64,000 nt of DNA from Planctomycetota bacterium (lineage in GTDB: Bacteria > Planctomycetota > JAJSAM01 > JAJVHW01). Below, piece after piece: positions 62,498-64,000 of this stretch. The DNA lies in NCBI GenBank assembly GCA_021776825.1, contig JAJFFG010000076.1:1-64000 (forward strand), given 5' to 3'. Each line of letters begins with the position of its first letter. Position 1 is the stretch's first letter. The notes below the pieces were generated by a model. The model searched no databases, was not told the origin of the DNA, and saw nothing but the letters and a program-made list of their open reading frames with translations. The position numbers and the translations under genes were made by a program.

Positions 62498-63568
62498 TCA
62501 GGAGGATGCGCGCAGGCGCTCGCGCGCGTCGCGGAACGAGATCAACTTCCGTTCGGCCTCGTCCCAGATCTTGAGACCGGCGCACTTGAAGCTCGAGCGG
62601 AACGTGATCGTCCGCGGCTCCTGCAGCGCGGGATACGCGCGCATGCACGCCTCGAGCCGGTAGTTCGGAACCCTGCTCGAGAGGTGGTGCACGTGGTGCA
62701 GGCCGATGTTGCCCGTGAACCACTGGATCACCTTGGGCAGCCGGAAGTACGAGCTGCCGTCGAGACCGGCCCGCTCGAACTCCCAGTCCTTGGCCTCGAC
62801 CCAGTAGGTGTCCTCGTACTGGTGCTGCACGTAGAAGAGCCACACACCGAGGCCGCACGAGAGCGCTGTGGCGGGGACTTGGATGAGCAGGAACTGCTGC
62901 CACCCGACGAGCGCACAGAGCCCCGCGATCCCCGCGACAAGCGCGATGTCCGTGAGGATCACGCCACGCCGCTCCTTCTTCCAGTGCGACTCCATGTTGG
63001 TCGGCCAGCGGTGGAAGACGAAGAAGTGGAACAATGCTCCGACGCCGAACAGGACGATCGGGCTGCGATAGAGGTGGTAGCCGAAGCGCTGCTTCTTCGA
63101 GAGCGCGGCGTACTCCTTCAGCGTCAGCGTCCAGATGTCGCCGGTGCCGCGCTTGCTCAGGTTGCCCGAGGTCGCGTGGTGGATCGCGTGGGTGCGCAGC
63201 CAGTAGTGGTACGGCGTCAGCGTGAGTACGCCGAGCACGCAGCCGAGCGTGTCGTTCGCCTTCTGCGAGGCGAAGAACGATCCGTGGCCACAGTCGTGCT
63301 GGAAGATGAACGAGCGCACGAGGAGCAACGCCAGCGGCAGCGTCAGCGCCACCGAGAGCCAGGGCATGTTCTCGAGGCCCCAGAGCGAGAGCATCCACGT
63401 GCCGACCAGCAACCCGCCCGTGACGATCAGCTGGAACAGCGCGCGCGGCCGTGACGGATGGCCGAAGCGATCGGTGACGTCCTGGCGCAGTGCTGAAAGA
63501 TCCGCGCTGTCCGCGCGGACCGCAGGCGGCGTCGCGGTGGGGGTCTCCAGGCTCGCCTCGGCGTGCAA
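62498..63568 (-). CDS. Membrane fatty acid desaturase
   Basis: A 356-residue integral membrane di-iron desaturase. The three His clusters are present: H91-D-C-G-H95, H127-A-I-H-H131 and H291-H-V-H-H295. Transmembrane pairs lie near 45-90 and 205-245. It introduces a double bond in an acyl chain using O2 and reducing equivalents; regioselectivity is not readable. TTG 63568 is used because an in-frame TAG lies just upstream and no ATG is nearer. It is 61 nt from the amidotransferase-like selenoprotein gene, in the same direction. Confidence 0.92.
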   Translation of the reverse strand: MHAEASLETPTATPPAVRADSADLSALRQDVTDRFGHPSRPRALFQLIVTGGLLVGTWMLSLWGLENMPWLSVALTLPLALLLVRSFIFQHDCGHGSFFASQKANDTLGCVLGVLTLTPYHYWLRTHAIHHATSGNLSKRGTGDIWTLTLKEYAALSKKQRFGYHLYRSPIVLFGVGALFHFFVFHRWPTNMESHWKKERRGVILTDIALVAGIAGLCALVGWQQFLLIQVPATALSCGLGVWLFYVQHQYEDTYWVEAKDWEFERAGLDGSSYFRLPKVIQWFTGNIGLHHVHHLSSRVPNYRLEACMRAYPALQEPRTITFRSSFKCAGLKIWDEAERKLISFRDARERLRASS

Positions 63569-63823
63569 GCTCGGACACTAACTGCTCCTGATGCCGTTCT
63601 GGAAGATCCTCCCGGGGGCCGCGGAGTGATGCGAACGGCGCAGGAGCTAGGTCACACACGGTGGATTCGGGGGTACGTTCGGCGGTCGTCCAGCCAGGCT
63701 CGTGCCCCGCTCCCCAGGCTCGGGACTCCCCGGTTTCGGTGAGGTGACCGAGGCGCACTCCGGAGGCGGAGTCGCTCACGCGGCTTCGCATCCGTTTGAC
63801 TTCGCAGGCGCTACCCTCTGCGC

Positions 63824-64000
63824 GTGCCGGGCCCGTACGAGACCGAACGCATCGAAGGCTGGGTCGCCGACTTTCTCGGTGGCGACGCTGCCCGTCCCTA
63901 CACGGGCGGCGCGCGTGAGTACGCCGGCGAGGTGCTCGTCGCCTTCCTCTCTGCGGCGTGCGACGTGCGTGGCGTCCCGGTCACCGACGTCGAGGAGCCG
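63824..64000 (+). CDS. Partial CDS running off the right edge, unknown function
   Basis: GTG 63824 opens a rightward frame (PGPYETERIEGWVADFLGG...) with strong codon bias that continues to the last base without a stop (59 codons). No family is recognised from this part. It lies 255 nt from the divergent desaturase gene; that space holds no other visible gene. Confidence 0.6.
   Translation, partial: MPGPYETERIEGWVADFLGGDAARPYTGGAREYAGEVLVAFLSAACDVRGVPVTDVEEP

Noticed and set aside
1..64000. rRNA, tRNA (including selC), insertion sequences or prophage genes.
   Set aside because: I found no sequence I could support as any of these by reading both strands.

Overview
The window is high-GC bacterial DNA with dense, strongly GC3-biased genes, many short signal-peptide proteins, an ECF sigma factor fused to a membrane anchor and carboxypeptidase-regulatory-like repeats, tandem TIG-domain surface proteins, and little conserved housekeeping content. 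This best fits an uncultured or little-studied Planctomycetota lineage. That placement is inference: there is no rRNA or ribosomal protein gene here, and I recognise no tRNA.

The main observation is that seven genes are interrupted by a single in-frame UGA, yet the protein clearly continues across it. In five of them the UGA sits where a redox or nucleophilic cysteine belongs in a recognisable fold: a TlpA-like thioredoxin fold (U-V-G-C, 14718-15827), a DUF3179 protein (U-P-L-C, 17516-18595), a thioredoxin-like protein (U-A-P-C, 49671-50540), an AhpC-type peroxiredoxin (PxxxTxxU, 55853-56455) and a CTP-synthase-C-terminal-domain homologue (G-T-U-G-G, 61720-62436). Two more are new to me: a secreted thioredoxin-like protein with U-C just after its signal peptide (1094-1927) and a short membrane-anchored pseudopilin-like protein (27504-28052). 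Each UGA is followed by a perfect or near-perfect stem-loop whose apical loop lies 17 to 38 nt downstream, the position of a bacterial SECIS element; three of the loops carry GGU or GU. UGA also serves as an ordinary stop for many genes here, so this looks like selenocysteine decoding and not code reassignment. No selA, selB, selC or selD is visible.

Layout: 1-8.4 kb holds a partial gene, a membrane protein, the U-C thioredoxin-like gene, a tricorn protease, a serine hydrolase and an alpha/beta hydrolase. 8.6-13.4 kb holds ATP-type PEP carboxykinase, a sulfotransferase and a large secreted protein. 13.4-18.6 kb is a leftward block with two STN-like proteins, the TlpA-like and DUF3179 selenoproteins and a chalcone-isomerase-like protein. 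19.2-28 kb contains the sigma-factor fusion, an RTX-like acidic protein, a pentapeptide protein, a sigma/anti-sigma operon and the pilin-like selenoprotein. 28.1-35.2 kb is a tandem array of TIG-domain secreted paralogues in which two neighbours have been fused by deletion. 35.3-48 kb holds large secreted proteins: a gluzincin-like protein, a prenyltransferase-repeat protein, a thioredoxin-like protein, an Asp/Trp-rich protein and an EF-hand protein. 48.3-64 kb holds further secreted proteins, three selenoproteins, a desaturase and a partial gene.

A second theme is structural decay: a di-haem cytochrome c peroxidase-type gene (about 52.48 kb), a DinB gene (about 59.56 kb), a PHP-domain gene (about 61.1 kb) and the TIG array (about 31.04 kb) each appear to lack an internal segment. 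Intergenic spaces carry short tandem repeats of 14, 15 and 17 bp, a dispersed REP-like palindrome and GC-rich perfect hairpins.
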